DNA of 64,000 nucleotides from Rosa chinensis (GCF_002994745.2 NC_037092.1:19796001-19860000), one strand, 5' to 3'; numbered from the stretch's first letter, positions 35,401-48,406 are shown. Numbers and translations: made by a program. Notes: generated from the letters alone by a model not told the origin.

Positions 35401-37179
35401 TTGGTATAATCCTTTAATTCATTAACTAACCCATGTTCTTTAATTCAACTAACCAACTGTACAAACTCATTAAATTATTGAGACACCCCGGAACCCATGT
35501 TGTCTAGCACCGCATGGAGAATCATAAATATCATTTTTCCAGTTTCCAGCTTCAAAGCTCAAATGATTGTTTTTTATGTGTTGGACGTTGAACTGTAAAC
35601 GAACCAGCTATGCCAGCTTGATAAAGTCGTGAATAATATTTTTCAACGAAGAAAAAAAAAAGCAAATTAAAGAAGAAGAAAAATAAAACTTCTGATATTA
35701 ATCGGTCACAGGCAGCTCATCACTATCATCATCGTCGTCACCGCGCCCACGCCGCGTGGAAATAGTTTGTCTGATTTATTTATCAATGCAGAAACTTCTG
35801 CAAACCCTAGCTGGCATGAACAGAAGGAACACGTACTATTCTACGCGCACAGCTGAAGCTTCCGGCGACATTTAATGAAGACGAAACTTGGGAGAAAGTT
35901 TCCTTAATTACGACCCAACAAGCTTCATGGGCTTTCTCTTCCGGTGATTGTGACTTACGCACTGACCGACTGTCCTTGATTGATCCTTTAGATTTCAGGT
36001 CAGTGTTAATAAGGCTTTCTTTTCACAAGTAGCTACCTAAATTTGAATCGAATTAATGACCTTTTGAAATTCAAAGCATCTGCCTACCAGTACCATGTCT
36101 TTTATGCTCCAGTTTACTTGTGCTACAAGGTCAGTTTGTTCGTGTAGGATTAGTTTCTAATGGAATAATGAGAGGCCAGTGTTAGGAATATTACCGATTC
36201 TAGTAATAATCTTTCTAGGATGCTGAATGTTGAGGATCCTATAAAGGGTGGAGGAAGGCTAATATTAACCACTTTAGAGAAATTGAAGTCCCGATTGAAT
36301 TATATTCCAGATGCCGCTCTTCCACTATGGCACCATGTATATATTTAGTTAACAATGACGTTTTTCTTAGTTGGTTAGGTTGTAGTTGAAAGCTACAAAA
36401 GTTCCTTTCTTGTAAGAAAGTGCTTGGACTAAGGTAACAAGCTACCCTCTCTAAGCTTCATGTTTATCTATGTTAGACTCTAAGGATTCTTCATTCGTGT
36501 GTGTGGGGGTTTGGTTCATTTCGAATAGAAAGAGGTAAAGATTCATATGTTGACATAAATGCAGAGAATGAATCATTTACATATTACACGATTTTTAATC
36601 ATTCTTGTTTGATGAGATAGATATGAGCACCATCTTAAATAAATAAAAGTCAGAGAAATTTGTTGATCTCCTTCTTTGAGCATCCAAACTTCTTTTGTTT
36701 TTATTAGATCAGTAATGTTAAAATGATCTTGAAGTTTTTGAAAAGTTCTATGACTATATATATTGTAAATACTACAAATTAACAAAGGCCGGACACAAAT
36801 TAATGCGACAGATTCATGATCTCTAGGATGGATGGAGCCAATAAAATCAGACACATGTGATATATATCTAATCTTCATCTTTAGTCGATCAATATCAAAC
36901 TAAGACGATATATTTCGATGTCGACATTTACAATCAAAGAGTGCACCCGGCCATTCCTACATGAGTTTCTACTACAATGTCAACATTCACAATGATAGAG
37001 AACAATCCTCTATTAAGAGTTTCAAACTGAAACCTACATGAAGTCTGAGTAATTTTTTTTTTTTTGGCTAATATATGAAGTCTAAACTTGAATACACACA
37101 CACATAACTTGCAATAGCGGTCACATGGACACCAAGAAATTCGTGAACACTCACCCCCTTAAATTTAGTTTCAAGAGCT
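32471..37179. other. Long intergenic stretch, no gene seen
   Basis: Mostly AT-rich. At 32690-33000 a GC-richer patch has long frames on both strands without recognisable content. A minus-strand mini-frame at about 35705-35765 ends in RRGRGDDDDDSDELPVTD and a stop. An open frame at 36173-36353 is not recognised. No RNA gene was seen. Confidence 0.4.
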
Positions 37180-37184
37180 ACATT

Positions 37185-37529
37185 TGTTGAGAGTATATAC
37201 ATCCTCCATGGGAAAAATGGGACATTGCTAGTGAGTTTATAAGGGTTTGGGTCACTCCATCCATTGCCAATTAGTTTTGGATGTGAACCCCATTTTACTT
37301 TATCATGGTATTAGAGCGGGTTATCCCACGTATGCATGCCTCACGAGCTCCACGTCACCCAAAGTTGTCCACGTGTATGGCTTGAAAATTCGCCACATGT
37401 GGGAGGGTGTGTTGAGAGTATATGCATCCCACATGAGAAAAATGGAACCTTGCTAGTGAGTTTATAAGGGTTTAGGTCACTTCATCCATTGTCAATTGGT
37501 TTTGGACATGAACCCATATTACTTTATCA
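37185..37529 (+). mobile_element. TRIM (terminal-repeat retrotransposon in miniature)
   Basis: A 345-bp element with a 5' LTR at 37185-37305 and a 3' LTR at 37410-37529, both TGTTGAGAGTATAT...CTTTATCA. It is flanked by the 5-bp duplication ACATT at 37180-37184 and 37530-37534. Right after the 5' LTR is the primer-binding site TGGTATTAGAGCGGG, matching the initiator-methionine tRNA complement. Just before the 3' LTR is the purine tract GTGGGAGGGTG. The internal part is only 104 bp and non-coding, so the element depends on another retrotransposon. Confidence 0.9.
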
Positions 37530-37534
37530 ACATT

Positions 37535-38486
37535 AACTAAATGTATTGTGCATTTTGTAATATTAACCTTTGAAAATAATTTCAAAAATGAGTAATCACA
37601 ATTTCCTTGTGACCAGGTGAACAATATTGCAAGTTCTATGCCAATATTTTTGTATAATTTCTCTAACTATTGTTCAATTCCATTTTTTGTTTTAAATAAA
37701 GTACTTAATTGTTCAACTTCACTTTGCAGTTAGTCAAACTCCCTAGTCAACAAAAAAAAAAAGCAACAAAGAAAGTACGTACTCGATCAAAACACATGTA
37801 TGACAGTATGACTAAATGAAAATTACAATAGCAATTTCTTTAAATTGGGCATATATGTAGATAACAAAGAATATTAATCGGGAGTAACCAAACAGAGAAG
37901 AATATTAATCGGGAGTAACCAAACAGAGAAGAAAATCAACAATTGTAGGTATGGTGGGGATCGACCTCTGAGACAATTTGGCAGGGTATGACTTTACTTA
38001 TATATGTAGTCGTCTATTTGATCAATATGAAATTAGTCTCAAGTCCTTCTTCTTCTTCTTCTTCTTTCATCTGCTTCCGTAGTGCCGTACGTACAGTCAG
38101 TAGTGAGTCGCACTGAACGACCCAGCTACCTGCTACCATACCCGACAAACATAAAAATCAGAGGAGCCAAGAAGAAGAAGACATTATGGCGCCAACCATA
38201 ACGTACCCTACAAGCTAGTTCACATTGATCAGCTTGGAAACTTCATTACCAACTTGGAAAGCTAGCTTCGCCTTGTCCACGTGCCTTGGCTTCAATAGTC
38301 TCAGACTCACTCGCATCGATCGAGTCTTCTCATGTTTGTTTGTTTCCTACCAAATTCATAAGATAATTCTGTCGAAAATCAACGGAGACTAAGTCATCAC
38401 CCTTGTGGTTTCATTATAATAGAACGATTACAATGATATCAGAGGTTTTGACTTATGATATAAGTAATTGGTTATCAAAAGCTATG
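37535..38486. other. Intergenic, no gene seen
   Basis: AT-rich DNA with a short direct repeat of 'agaatattaatcgggagtaa' near 37868-37915 and a (TTC)n tract at about 38045-38067. Confidence 0.5.
38045..38067. repeat. (TTC)n microsatellite
   Basis: About seven TTC units. Confidence 0.85.
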
Positions 38487-38494
38487 TGCACAAT

Positions 38495-39154
38495 CAGTGG
38501 CGGATTTAGGATTTGAAAATAGGGAGGGCTACATATTTATGTGTCCCTTTGGGCGAAACCTAAAATTTTTTATTTAGTACAATTATGCACAGGTGTGCGA
38601 ATGTAAGAGTGGGGAGATTAGTCCGTAATTTAGGCATTTTTGTGAAGAAGAAGAAGAAGAATGAGAATTTGTGATGGACAGAGAGAATGGGAGAGCTAGA
38701 GAGGAGTTTGACTTCGATAATTTGAGAGTTCGGGTGGGCTTCGTTAAACAAACATACATATAAACAAAAAAAATATACATCATATATGTAGTTTTTTTTT
38801 TCAACCCAAAAGTTTGTTCTGAATATAAAGCCATGGATTGGACGAAATAGCTAGCAAATAAACCCAAGCCCAATCTACAAAGTTAACTCTATAAACTTGA
38901 ACTGATTACTCGGCATTCGAATGAGGCCAAGCTCCTGACCGAGATACTGAGATAGCACAACAATTGATAAAATGATAAGTATTGAAATCAAGTAAACCCA
39001 CAACAATTGCACAGCAAAAAGAAGACCCACTGATCAACCTTGATAAGTTTTGAAATCAATTAAACCCACTTACCCACAGCAATTAAACATCAATTAAAGT
39101 ATACATCTAATTTTTTTTAAGTCTAAAGATCTCGCCCTTGTAGATCCGCCCCTG
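38495..39154. mobile_element. Non-autonomous hAT element with 8-bp TSD
   Basis: TIRs CAGTGGCGGATTTAGG (left) and CAGGGGCGGATCTACA (right, reverse complement). The 8-bp target duplication TGCACAAT/TACACAAT (one mismatch) lies at 38487-38494 and 39155-39162. The 660-bp body lacks transposase. This TIR type is common in plant hAT MITEs. Confidence 0.8.
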
Positions 39155-39765
39155 TACACAATTATATACAAAATACTACTAAAAGTAAATTGTCTGAGAT
39201 TTGAACTGATATATATTCATTATACATTTGGAGTAATAGTTGCATGCAATCTCAAATTATTAATTGTACGTGAAATAGTGGTTCGAACACAATATATATT
39301 TGAAAGTTGAAATTTAATATTATTCATGTCAGAAAATTATGAATCTTCAAACTTGACATATTATTCAAACATAACATCAAAGCGGATCAAGCATATAAAT
39401 ACGAGACAGTGAATTAATTTATTTTTTATTTTTTAGTTCTTATTTAAATTTAACCATTATAGGAAACACATAAATATATGAGCTAGTTGAAACTCTGAAG
39501 GAATTCTTAGCACAATCAATTAGGTAACATATTAATGGATTTGAATCGCTAACAGATAACGTCATGAATGGTTAATGGATTAATGGATCGAATTATAAAA
39601 TCCAAACCCATCCATTAACATCGAATCCGGATCGAATCTAGATCAAAATTCGAACTATTAACAAGTGTGTGTGTGTATATCATACCATGTCAAATAACTA
39701 CAAATCTTCAATACTTGACATATTATCCAAAAATAACACTAAAGTGGAACAAGCATAATAGATTG

Positions 39766-40091
39766 AGGCCCTGTTTGAAATCGCTTCGCTTTAAAAAAAT
39801 CAGCTTTTATTCAAACTTTTAGATTTTATTGTGTTTGGTAAGTAAATAAAAAACAGCTTTAAATGAAAGTTATAAGTCACTAGTAGCAGATTTTAGAAGC
39901 ATCCCAAAGGTTGCTTTTAGAAGCTATTGTGGATCAAAACAACAACACGCTCTGCAGTTGTTTTATGTACAGACAACACTTTTAAAAATATTATTTATCA
40001 AACACGAAACTGTTTTAATTCACAGCTGATTATTCTCACAGTACAACAGCAACAATTTTTTTTTAAAAGTCATAACAATCCCAAACTATGC
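39766..40091. mobile_element. Possible Harbinger/hAT-type MITE
   Basis: The left end GGCCCTGTTTGAAATCG and the right end (reverse complement) GGCATAGTTTGGGATTG are imperfect inverted repeats around an AT-rich core with AGCTTTTA and AAGCTGTTT motifs. The target duplication is uncertain. Confidence 0.45.
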
Positions 40092-42763
40092 CTAAGAATA
40101 ACTAATTTTCGTTCCTATCTTATATTCAGTTATTTTCTTTTCTCCTAAAACATGATTATATAGGACCTGTAACTTTGAATTAATTATTGGTGAGACATGA
40201 CTTTGAAACTTGAAAGGGAACCGAAACAATATTCAAGTCTAACCGTACATGTCCTTTAGCTTCCTATATTCTAATATTCTCCATTTCTAGATTTTCTCCT
40301 AACACTAATTTTCCGGTCAAAGAGTTGTTTTTTAGCCCTAATATTTTTCATAAAGTTCAAAGATGTGTGCTGCAGTAATCTTAAGAATCAGACTAGTGTC
40401 CCACTTACAGCTTATCAATAGTTCTTGACTGGCCTCATGTGTCGGCCTTCTTATCAATTATGAACTAAAATATCAACATATATATGGGTCACACTACTTC
40501 CCTACATGCCTTGGATTTCCAGAAGGATATATATAATAATGTAACAAATATCGTCCTGCGTAAACGTTTAGATTTAGATTCAATACTATGACCAAGAAAA
40601 TCTTTAGAAATATCAAAGTTTACGTCAAACTATTCGAAACTTTGAGGGGTTTTACACTGCGCGGGCACGAATGCAGTAGATCGATGGCAGTAGACTACTA
40701 CTCCACTCTGTAGAAAGTCTTCTATCTCGCTTTTGATAGAGACAGGATAATATTCTGTCTTCGATTTGGTGAAATAATCGAAGACTATAACTGGTCAAAT
40801 TAGGGAGAAACCCTAATTACAAGCTCACGACTGTAATAATATTTCAACGGCTCTTTTGGAATCTTGGATATATATTAGGGTTTTGATACTGTGCTTATCT
40901 TAGAATAATGGTGTCCCACATTCGTAGCTATTGGTTTGCTGTTAATTAAGGGAGTGACGTTTGATTAATGAGGTTCTAGATATTATGGTAAGATCGATCG
41001 AGTTCTTGTAGTTGTAACTTTTAAGGAGCGCCATATAGTGTTAGCTTACATCTAATATATATCATCGTTCTAGATTGTCCGTTATGGTGTTGTAGATAGC
41101 TAATAATCTTATATTTCCATGAAAGTCTAACCAATTGTGAATTTGCCAATTTGGAGCAAGGAAGTTAGATTAGCTAGATTAGAGTTCAATATATTTTGGT
41201 GTAACAAAAATAACAACAACAACAATATTATATCGTTAAATTTAGCTTGGATATAGATCAAGCGTCATGTTCAAGATCGACTTTGTCACTTTAATTTTAA
41301 TTTTAATTTTTTTGGGTCAAACTCTTCCGTAATTAGCTTGGCTAGCCTTGGTTGAGTAACAAGCCTCAAGCCTGAAGTTTTGAGCTTCGGGCTTAAACTT
41401 GTGATAAAATACAAAAATAGTCAAATATCATGATAATCAAAAAGTATTTATTATAGAAAATATACCCAATTCATTTCCTATCATGTGGATCCTCACTCTA
41501 AGCAAAGCTCTTGAAAGAACCATGCTCAACCTAAACTCAAGTGGTCTCATGATAAAAATTCAAGCCGGTCATGAGCTGTTCATGCCAAAAACTCAATTTG
41601 TTTCCTTTATAAACCAAGCTCGAACAAGAAAAAATTGAGCCAAATTCAATACAAACTCCAGCTTGTTTACAACCCTAATTTGGATATATAATAGTTATTC
41701 TTAGATTTTAATCTGTAAGTTTTAGCTCATAATATAGTGATTAATCCTTGAAATTATATTATTGTGTGGATGAGTTAACTAGGAGTATTGGTTATATATC
41801 TTGCTTGAATCATGCAGATCACGTTGTATTTTCTTATTTCTTCCAACCGCTTTATTTAGAAATTTCAGAACATGCACTAATTACGCTCAATGAGTCAATA
41901 GCTTCACAGTTATGCATTGATTCAAACATACCTAATCAAAACATATATGGCCATTAGTTTTTCATTTAAAAACCCCTAAAAAATGTTCATTTTCCATGCA
42001 TGGAATTTTCAATGATAAGAACTTGCTTAGCATCATCAAGCTCCAAATATATATCTTGGTTAGATTTCTAAGGCCAATTAGTCTAATAGAGTTAAACAAA
42101 GCTGATACGTTTACTTTGACAAGTTGGTATTAAAATGATGCTTAATAATATACTTGATGCTCTGGGGCTTTGGCTTTGCTTTCGGTCGTGTTCAGATTTC
42201 TGGAATAAAAAGTTTAGAACATTGAAAATGCAATTGTTTAGAAAAGAAAAAGAAAGACAGAATATCATATGATGGGAGACTGGACCTTCAATCGGTGGTG
42301 CCGTACGGCCCGGGAGTACGGAAAAGAAAAAGACCCGACCCACCACCCACCGACCAATCGATTAATGGATCGGATCCTGCCCCTTACGCAATTCCAAAAG
42401 CTGAATTGGGAGTCCCTTTCAGAAGAAAAGAGACGAAGCAAACAGTTGACACTCCTACAGCACATCGGGTCCCAGTTTTGCTTTGTGCAAATCTGTGTGT
42501 GAAATTGTCAATTTCGATCCTTTCGTCAGTTTCGTGCAAGACATGCTTTTTAGGAAGGAAAAAAAAGAAAAAAAAGGGTTTTCTATGTCCAGCGTTTTTG
42601 AATATCACTTGAACAATTGAAATTTTCGCAATTGTATTTCACCAATAGAACTCACCGATTGATAAAATTTGTTTGAAAGTTTCTTATATATGATTATGAG
42701 TTTATCGACCGACATTAATATGGAAACACGTTGAAATGACATTGTTAACTGATTAAATGAGTT

Positions 42764-42825
42764 TTTTTTTTTTGAACGAAAATAGGCCAGTCCTTTCATT
42801 AAATTCAGCAAACAGAACGAAACTA
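42764..42825 (-). mobile_element. 62-bp truncated LINE tail with 12-bp TSD
   Basis: A poly(T) run (poly(A) on the minus strand) followed by GAACGAAAATAGGCCAGTCC lies between the identical 12-base repeats ATTAAATGAGTT at 42752-42763 and 42826-42837. It is an extremely 5'-truncated retroposon insertion. The tail resembles the 3' end of the minus-strand retroposon at 13671 (GGCC..TTATTCAAAA type). Confidence 0.75.
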
Positions 42826-44872
42826 ATTAAATGAGTTAAATTTGATGAAAACATAAACCACATAGAAAACTTTTTGCTCTACAGCTTCGGTGGGAGGTGA
42901 GTTCAAAATTGTTAGTTGCTTGTGTGGAAGAAAGTTACAATATACTTTGGATGGTCATGATCATAAGACAAAATCAATTATCTATCTCCATCATTATTTT
43001 CAGAATTTGCGGATTCCTTCATTTTGTTTTAGTCATAGACAAACTTCAGAACTAGTTTGGATTCATTCATGTACATTTAGTTTCTTCTGCCTTTAAATTT
43101 TTTTTTTTTGTTTTGATCAACTTTACTTCACTATGACCCTTATTGTAATTTACTACATAATCTTCAAATACTATTTTTTTTTTTGGAGAGTGCTTCAAAT
43201 AATCAAATAGTAAATTAGTAAGGTAGGAAAAATCTAATTTTTCATGATATTGGCCCACTGCTTATCTAGGGCTGAATGGGTTCTGTACAAGTCGGTAGCT
43301 CAATATGGCTGTCCTATCAATTGCCATAAATTTGAGTTCGGTAATCGTTATCATCATGGTTCACAACACGTACTCCAGCTTGATCTTGACTTTGAACACC
43401 CAACTCGTATATTGATATAAAAGAAAAAGTAAAGGAAAAAAGAGAGAGATCGATATCCTTTTCTTTTTCCTAGATAATATTGGAAACCCTAATCAAGGAG
43501 CCCAAGCTCCAGAGAGGTACCGAACCTTGCCGTACTTCCGTACACCACCGTCCACCGGCCTGGGCTGTTGGTGTCCCCAGTGGACTGTGACAGCTTCCAA
43601 GCTCCGTGTTAAAGAAAGAAAAGAAAGAGATGTTGCTTGAAGGTAATGGAATTCTGACGGTGACAAACTGACAAGGCAGCAATGTAATTATATGGAAATG
43701 GAAATCCACTTGCGCTATGGCTCACCTCTTTTCTTATCGTGTATGCAAAAGCTGAGGCTGAGAGAGACACCGCACCTTTCAGAAAACTTAACTGCGCGCT
43801 GTCTGCAAGAGAGATAGAGAGAAAGGAAGAGAGGTTTAGTTTTAGCTGTATACGTACGTGTTTCATACACCACGCAAAATCGGAAAGCATCTCCCACTTG
43901 TATAAATGCATATATGAAGCCATTGATTAGGGACTGTCAGTTTCCTTTTCAGATATGGGTATGCATGCAAGTCTTGGCCAATGTAAGTTTCTTTGTTGGG
44001 AAAATATTAACGACGTCGTTCACGGAACTATAATTGTGAGGCCTTTGGTAACAATCTAGATATGACGTGAGTTAATCGAAGTAATTTATGGACTTTTGAG
44101 CCTGTACTTATAGAACAAACTCTCTGAGTCTCTGCTTAATCGATTGGTGAATTGGGAAGTTTATAATCTTCTCTCGCCTTTAGATGTTGGCTTCCTCATC
44201 ATAAAAGAGAATCACGCTCATCAAATGAACCTTTACAATATGAGATGCGACAATTTACTTTCTAACGTAAGAACTCACGCTACCCCATCATATACATACA
44301 CAAAAGAGTAAAGAGTAAAGACGCTGTTTTCCACATTGGTTTAGGAGTTGTCGTAACCATGACCCAGTTCCTCTAAAGCAATATTGGAGGGCTTCAGCAT
44401 TGATACCTTTTAGCGTAGATGACCCACATAACTATATTTTTATCGTCAGTTTAAAGCTCAAAAAGCTTTTACCATGAAGATGTGAGTAATAACACTTTTC
44501 CCACATCCATGTGATGTGGTAGCATTCAGCGCCTCAGAACATGCTACTGTCCTCGTACCTTTCTATGTACACATGGTCACTACAAGCCAGAAACTTGGAG
44601 TTATGACACTCCTCGTCGATGCCTTCCTGTTGGATCCAACTCTAGCGCCATTTTGTCACTACCCAATCTATTTAGGAATCAATACTCTATCTTTGATATG
44701 AGGCCTCCGAGCTCGCATGAATATAAATGACTCTTACTGCTCTTATAGTACTTAAATTCCACTTGCATGAATTCTTAAATATGATGAATTCTTAAATATG
44801 AAGGTGTGGGAGGTGAAAAAATAATAGTGGTATTCTAACCATCACAGTTTTATCTTTTCATATAAAAAGCTA

Positions 44873-45305
44873 CAGGACCGGTCCTGAGATTCTAAATGCC
44901 TGAGGCAAAAAAAATAAAAAAATTAAAAATGGCCTCACTTGAATTTCACATTTTAACAATCAAATAGTTTTTTTTTTAAAATCTGTTTTTTAGGTCTCAA
45001 TTTGATTTCTTCTCTTTGGGCATATTTTTAATGCTTTATTATTCTTATACAAATATATATTTATAGATATAATACTTGGTATCTAGAAAAAAGAATTAAA
45101 GAAAGGAATTTGCACTAAGGGGATTCAAACTTATGAAGGCTTAGCGCATTATATGTCAAGGCTGCTTTTCCGTCATGCCACTTTGGTACATACGTTCTTT
45201 CCACAAATAACATTTATAACTGAGACAATTATATCAATCGGAGGCCTCCGACAACCGGTGGCCTGAGGTAGCTGCCTCACTAGGCAACTCTCAGGGCCAG
45301 CCTTG
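44873..45305. mobile_element. hAT-type MITE
   Basis: TIRs CAGGACCGGTCCTGAGATTC (left) and CAAGGCTGGCCCTGAGAGTT (right, reverse complement). The subterminal CTGAGGCA motif is inverted at both ends. The imperfect 8-bp target duplication is AAAAGCTA (44865-44872) versus ATAAGCCA (45306-45313). Confidence 0.7.
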
Positions 45306-45383
45306 ATAAGCCAGACTCATCAATTTCTTAGCTAATTTATCTAAAAGAAGTAGAGAATCTTGTTCGAGTCTATCTCATTTGTT

Positions 45384-45491
45384 TTGATCAAATCAACAAT
45401 TTAGATACAACAACTTGCCTATTGTGAGTCGAACTCACGACTTCACACTTACAAATGAGAGATTTATGCCACTAGACCAAATGATACTGGG
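45384..45491 (-). mobile_element. tRNA-derived SINE with 19-bp TSD
   Basis: A 108-bp insert. The minus strand reads CATTTGGTCTAGTGGCATAA (A-box region) and GTGAGTTCGACTCAC (B-box region). It is flanked by CGAGTC(T/G)ATCTCATTTGTT at 45365-45383 and 45492-45510, one mismatch in 19. Same family as 20955-21053. Confidence 0.8.
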
Positions 45492-45510
45492 CGAGTCGAT
45501 CTCATTTGTT

Positions 45511-46600
45511 AGACTCAACTTTTAGTACTATTTTTTTCTTTTTTTTTTATCTATTTATGTAACCCAAGATTTTATTATAATGGATCCAAACTCCAAATGA
45601 CTGATAATTCAGTCTACAAAGACTCCATGAGACTGAGGGCATGAAATAATTATTAAGAACATGAAAAATATTTAGAAAGGCCAAGAGAGTGGCCCCCTAA
45701 GTGTCGTTTAGGTACCAATTATACCATTAGTATTAGTCACGAGATGTCGAGAGATGTACGTTTGAAATCGGGAGTAAGAACGAAGAAACACCACAGGTGG
45801 GTTATACCTGATAGCAACACAGCAACCGCTGGCCATGGCTTCTTATGTGTTTCTCTAATTTCGTTTGTGACATGATTGACAAGTTCAATCAGTTGCGGGC
45901 AAGACATGTCTCCTTAATTAGTTGTATTTGTCTGCATTAGATAGGCTTCCTTCGTTTGCAGCTAAGCAACTGTCTTACCTTGACCAAGACTAACAAAGGA
46001 CTCGAGGGGTTACATATGAAAATCCAATCTGACTTGTTAAGGTTGAGCTTGATAGTTTTTCATGCTCTGTTTTCATTTTTTCAGGTAAAAGGAATTTCAT
46101 TGCCAACGGCCCAACGCCATGAGTTAGGCCCAAGCCCAACAAACCAGATGTTTAGTTGGGCCAGGACATGTGAAGCCCATAAGGGTTTAGGGTCTATCTT
46201 GCCGGCCACCCCTATGCCCACCAACAGTCCGAACTCATATTCCGTCTCTGCGTTTTTGCACTTCTTGGTAAACACCCACCTTGAATCAACTCGTACAGAC
46301 GACATTTTAGAGTGACCTTGGAGACTCTGCATCCTACACACTCCAACGCCTGGGGAGCTGGAGTGGAGGAAGTTACCTAAAGAAGGTGGATGGTTATAAA
46401 CAACTTATGCAAGTCTTTTTTTAATTTTATGTTATTTGTATTCTACTCTTGTACTGTTTCTAATAAATTTGATTTTTATAGTATTTTAATATATAAAGAG
46501 TATTTATGTAAAAAAACTCTGTATGTAAAAACATACACATTTTTTTTTTGTTCATTTAATAATTTACATTGGTTAAGTACCTTAACCTCAATTGCCGGCA
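45511..46600. other. Intergenic, no gene seen
   Basis: At 46080-46341 a minus-strand frame of 86 codons is open and richer in GC than its flanks, but I do not recognise it. It may be LTR or transposon-derived. Confidence 0.4.
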
Positions 46601-46660
46601 TTTCAGCCACCTGCTAGACAAGAGGCTGCTCTTGAGCCCCGGCATACGCCACCACATCGT

Positions 46661-47933
46661 TCACATCAGGCTGCGGCTGCAGCCAGTCAAAGAAATGTGG
46701 GGGGAGCACAGTATACACCTCATGTGGCAGCGACATATTGACCTGCTCTGCCCCAACATAAGCTGAGGCTCCCCCGCCTCATTGATGTCCGTTTCCTTGG
46801 CTTGTAGGCTCTGCTCGAGCAAACTCCTCAGTAGGTCCCGGTTATCCATTCTGTCATAGTGGGTTGGGTTATCTCTTTTGCCCCTCGCTAGCTATTTCCC
46901 TACATAAACAATGTATCAGCACCGGTACAATATTCATAAAAACATTTCATCCTACAAAATAGGCAATCTTACTTGGCGGATGGATTAGTCTTAATTTTTG
47001 CAAGACGTAGAATTGGCATAATTGGTATGAACTCCTATCAAATGGAGCCGAGAACACGCTGAGAACTCCCTTAATACGTTTATGCTCCATGTCAGAGAGA
47101 CCATGTCGCTGTGGACCAATTGCTTGGAAGGTGCTGGGCACTATGTGGCTCCTATCCCAGTTTTTCTAGTGACCTCCAACGAGACACACCTTCTCCCACC
47201 AGGTAGGAATTTGGGACGACGATAGGTCGTCGAAGATTGACCCAAAATTCCTGAAATAAAAAGAATAAAGCTACCGCTGCCTCCCTTCTTTGAGTACTAC
47301 ATACTATAACATGCAGGGAACTTGGCAAATGTCGGGCAATCAAGCTCGCCAGCTCCCATAGTGCGATCGTTCCTAGCAACTGCAACTAGGATTTGGGCGG
47401 TAGCTGCCCAGTGCTAAGTTGAGTCACGTCAGCAGGTACTGCATTGGCTCTGTCAACGGCAGTGACATGTGATGCCAAAACTGATTTATATGAATTGCAA
47501 ACCCAGCTTAGCAGTGGGTTGCTCGCCAACTCGCCGGGAGCAAGTAACCCCTGCGCTAGATCAGCGGAGACACCCTAGTCTTTCCGTAGGTCATCAATGT
47601 TTTTTCTGGGTCATGTTCTTCGGTGGCTGCAGCAGATCTCCCTCTAAGACGGTAGGAGACGTGGCTGCTGCGGCACCAACTGCTGCCCCTACCAGCGGGA
47701 GCAGATTCAGCCTCATCTTCAAGATGAAAATTTTCCACCTCTTGCAATAACGAATCCTCAAAGACAATCTGGGACCTAGGTTTAATCGACGGTGCTTCTC
47801 CTCCGACGATTACTTGGTCCACTTTGCGACTAAGATTGTCGGCCTCACGCTCCCACTTGCTATCTAAACTGTTATCGTTGCTGGACAGCACTACCTCCTC
47901 GGGTCCCTCGGCGGTACTAACTCGACCTACCAT
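46661..47933 (-). pseudogene. Decayed antisense ORF of a Tat-type Ty3/gypsy element (Transposase_28-like)
   Basis: The minus-strand ATG at 47933 starts a 125-codon frame (MVGRVSTAEGPEEVVLSSND..., acidic and Ser-rich) ending at TAG 47556. Coding character continues downstream in shifting frames: RRGYLLPASWRATH, FWHHMSLPLTEPMQYLLT, LALGSYRPN, then PSSLHVIVCS, and further YQLCQFYVLQKLRLIHPP. The LPL...YLL..LN.ALG...PN pattern resembles Pfam Transposase_28 ('putative gypsy type transposon'), which I associate with the additional antisense ORFs of Tat-lineage elements. At least three stops or shifts break it. A C-terminal island, MDNRDLLRSLLEQSLQAKE, lies at 46849. The function of these accessory ORFs is unknown. 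Family assignment is from memory of the motif. Confidence 0.6.
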
Positions 47934-47940
47934 GATTAAA

Positions 47941-48242
47941 CTACAGTTAAGTTAGCACCGAAACCCGAGGTGCCTAGATCTATCACTCCTAACCTCCCAT
48001 CGTATCTATTTTTCAAAACCTAGTAACAGGGATTCTTGGAGCCAAATCCACAAAATCTTTCCTAAACCTAATTTCAATAGAGATATACCCATTTTGATAA
48101 AAACCAACTATTCCCTTGCTCCTAGAAACACAACAAACACAACACTCATACCAAAACAAGAACTATGCATTTTCAAAACCTAGAAAACTATAAACCCAGA
48201 AACCGCCAATCAAAGCAAAATCAAAAGGTCAGGTTTTCTTAC
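47941..48242 (-). other. Leader intron of the antisense ORF
   Basis: On the minus strand a donor GAG|GTAAG (at 48242) and an acceptor CTGTAG| (ending 47941) bracket 302 bases. The ATG follows 8 bases downstream. This gives a 5' UTR intron between the TATA-proximal leader and the coding exon. Confidence 0.6.
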
Positions 48243-48406
48243 CTCTGTGAGTGTTCGGGGGAAAGTAATCAACTTTCTAGCATGTTGTAAATGAATGGAA
48301 GGCTTGATGAAGTTCCAGTTCTCACTTTCAGAGAGTCTTTGCACTGTGTTCTGATTTTTGGGCAAGGGAAACTTCAAAGCAAAAATGGCGAAAGTGCTCT
48401 CTACCC

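Larger units (their letters stand above)
39163..44864. other. Long intergenic stretch with repeat remnants, no gene seen
   Basis: A degenerate direct repeat links 39325-39401 and 39676-39757 ('ttcaaacttgacatattat' versus 'ttcaatacttgacatattat'). Sequence 41330-41690 ends in TTTACAACCCTAATTTGG and is rich in AAGCTC/GAGCTT, like an old hAT or LTR relic. Frames at 42090-42610 and 43470-43930 overlap on both strands and show no family. Confidence 0.4.

Noticed and set aside
36173..36353. Open plus-strand stretch of about 60 codons (contains LTTLEKLKSRLNYIPDAALP)
   Set aside because: Composition is protein-like, but it has no start, splice borders or known family; not enough to call a gene.
43470..43930. 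Overlapping frames on both strands
   Set aside because: Mutually overlapping, no domains, AG/CT-rich low complexity.
46081..46341. 86-codon minus-strand frame
   Set aside because: No motif recognised; could be LTR sequence. Left as intergenic.
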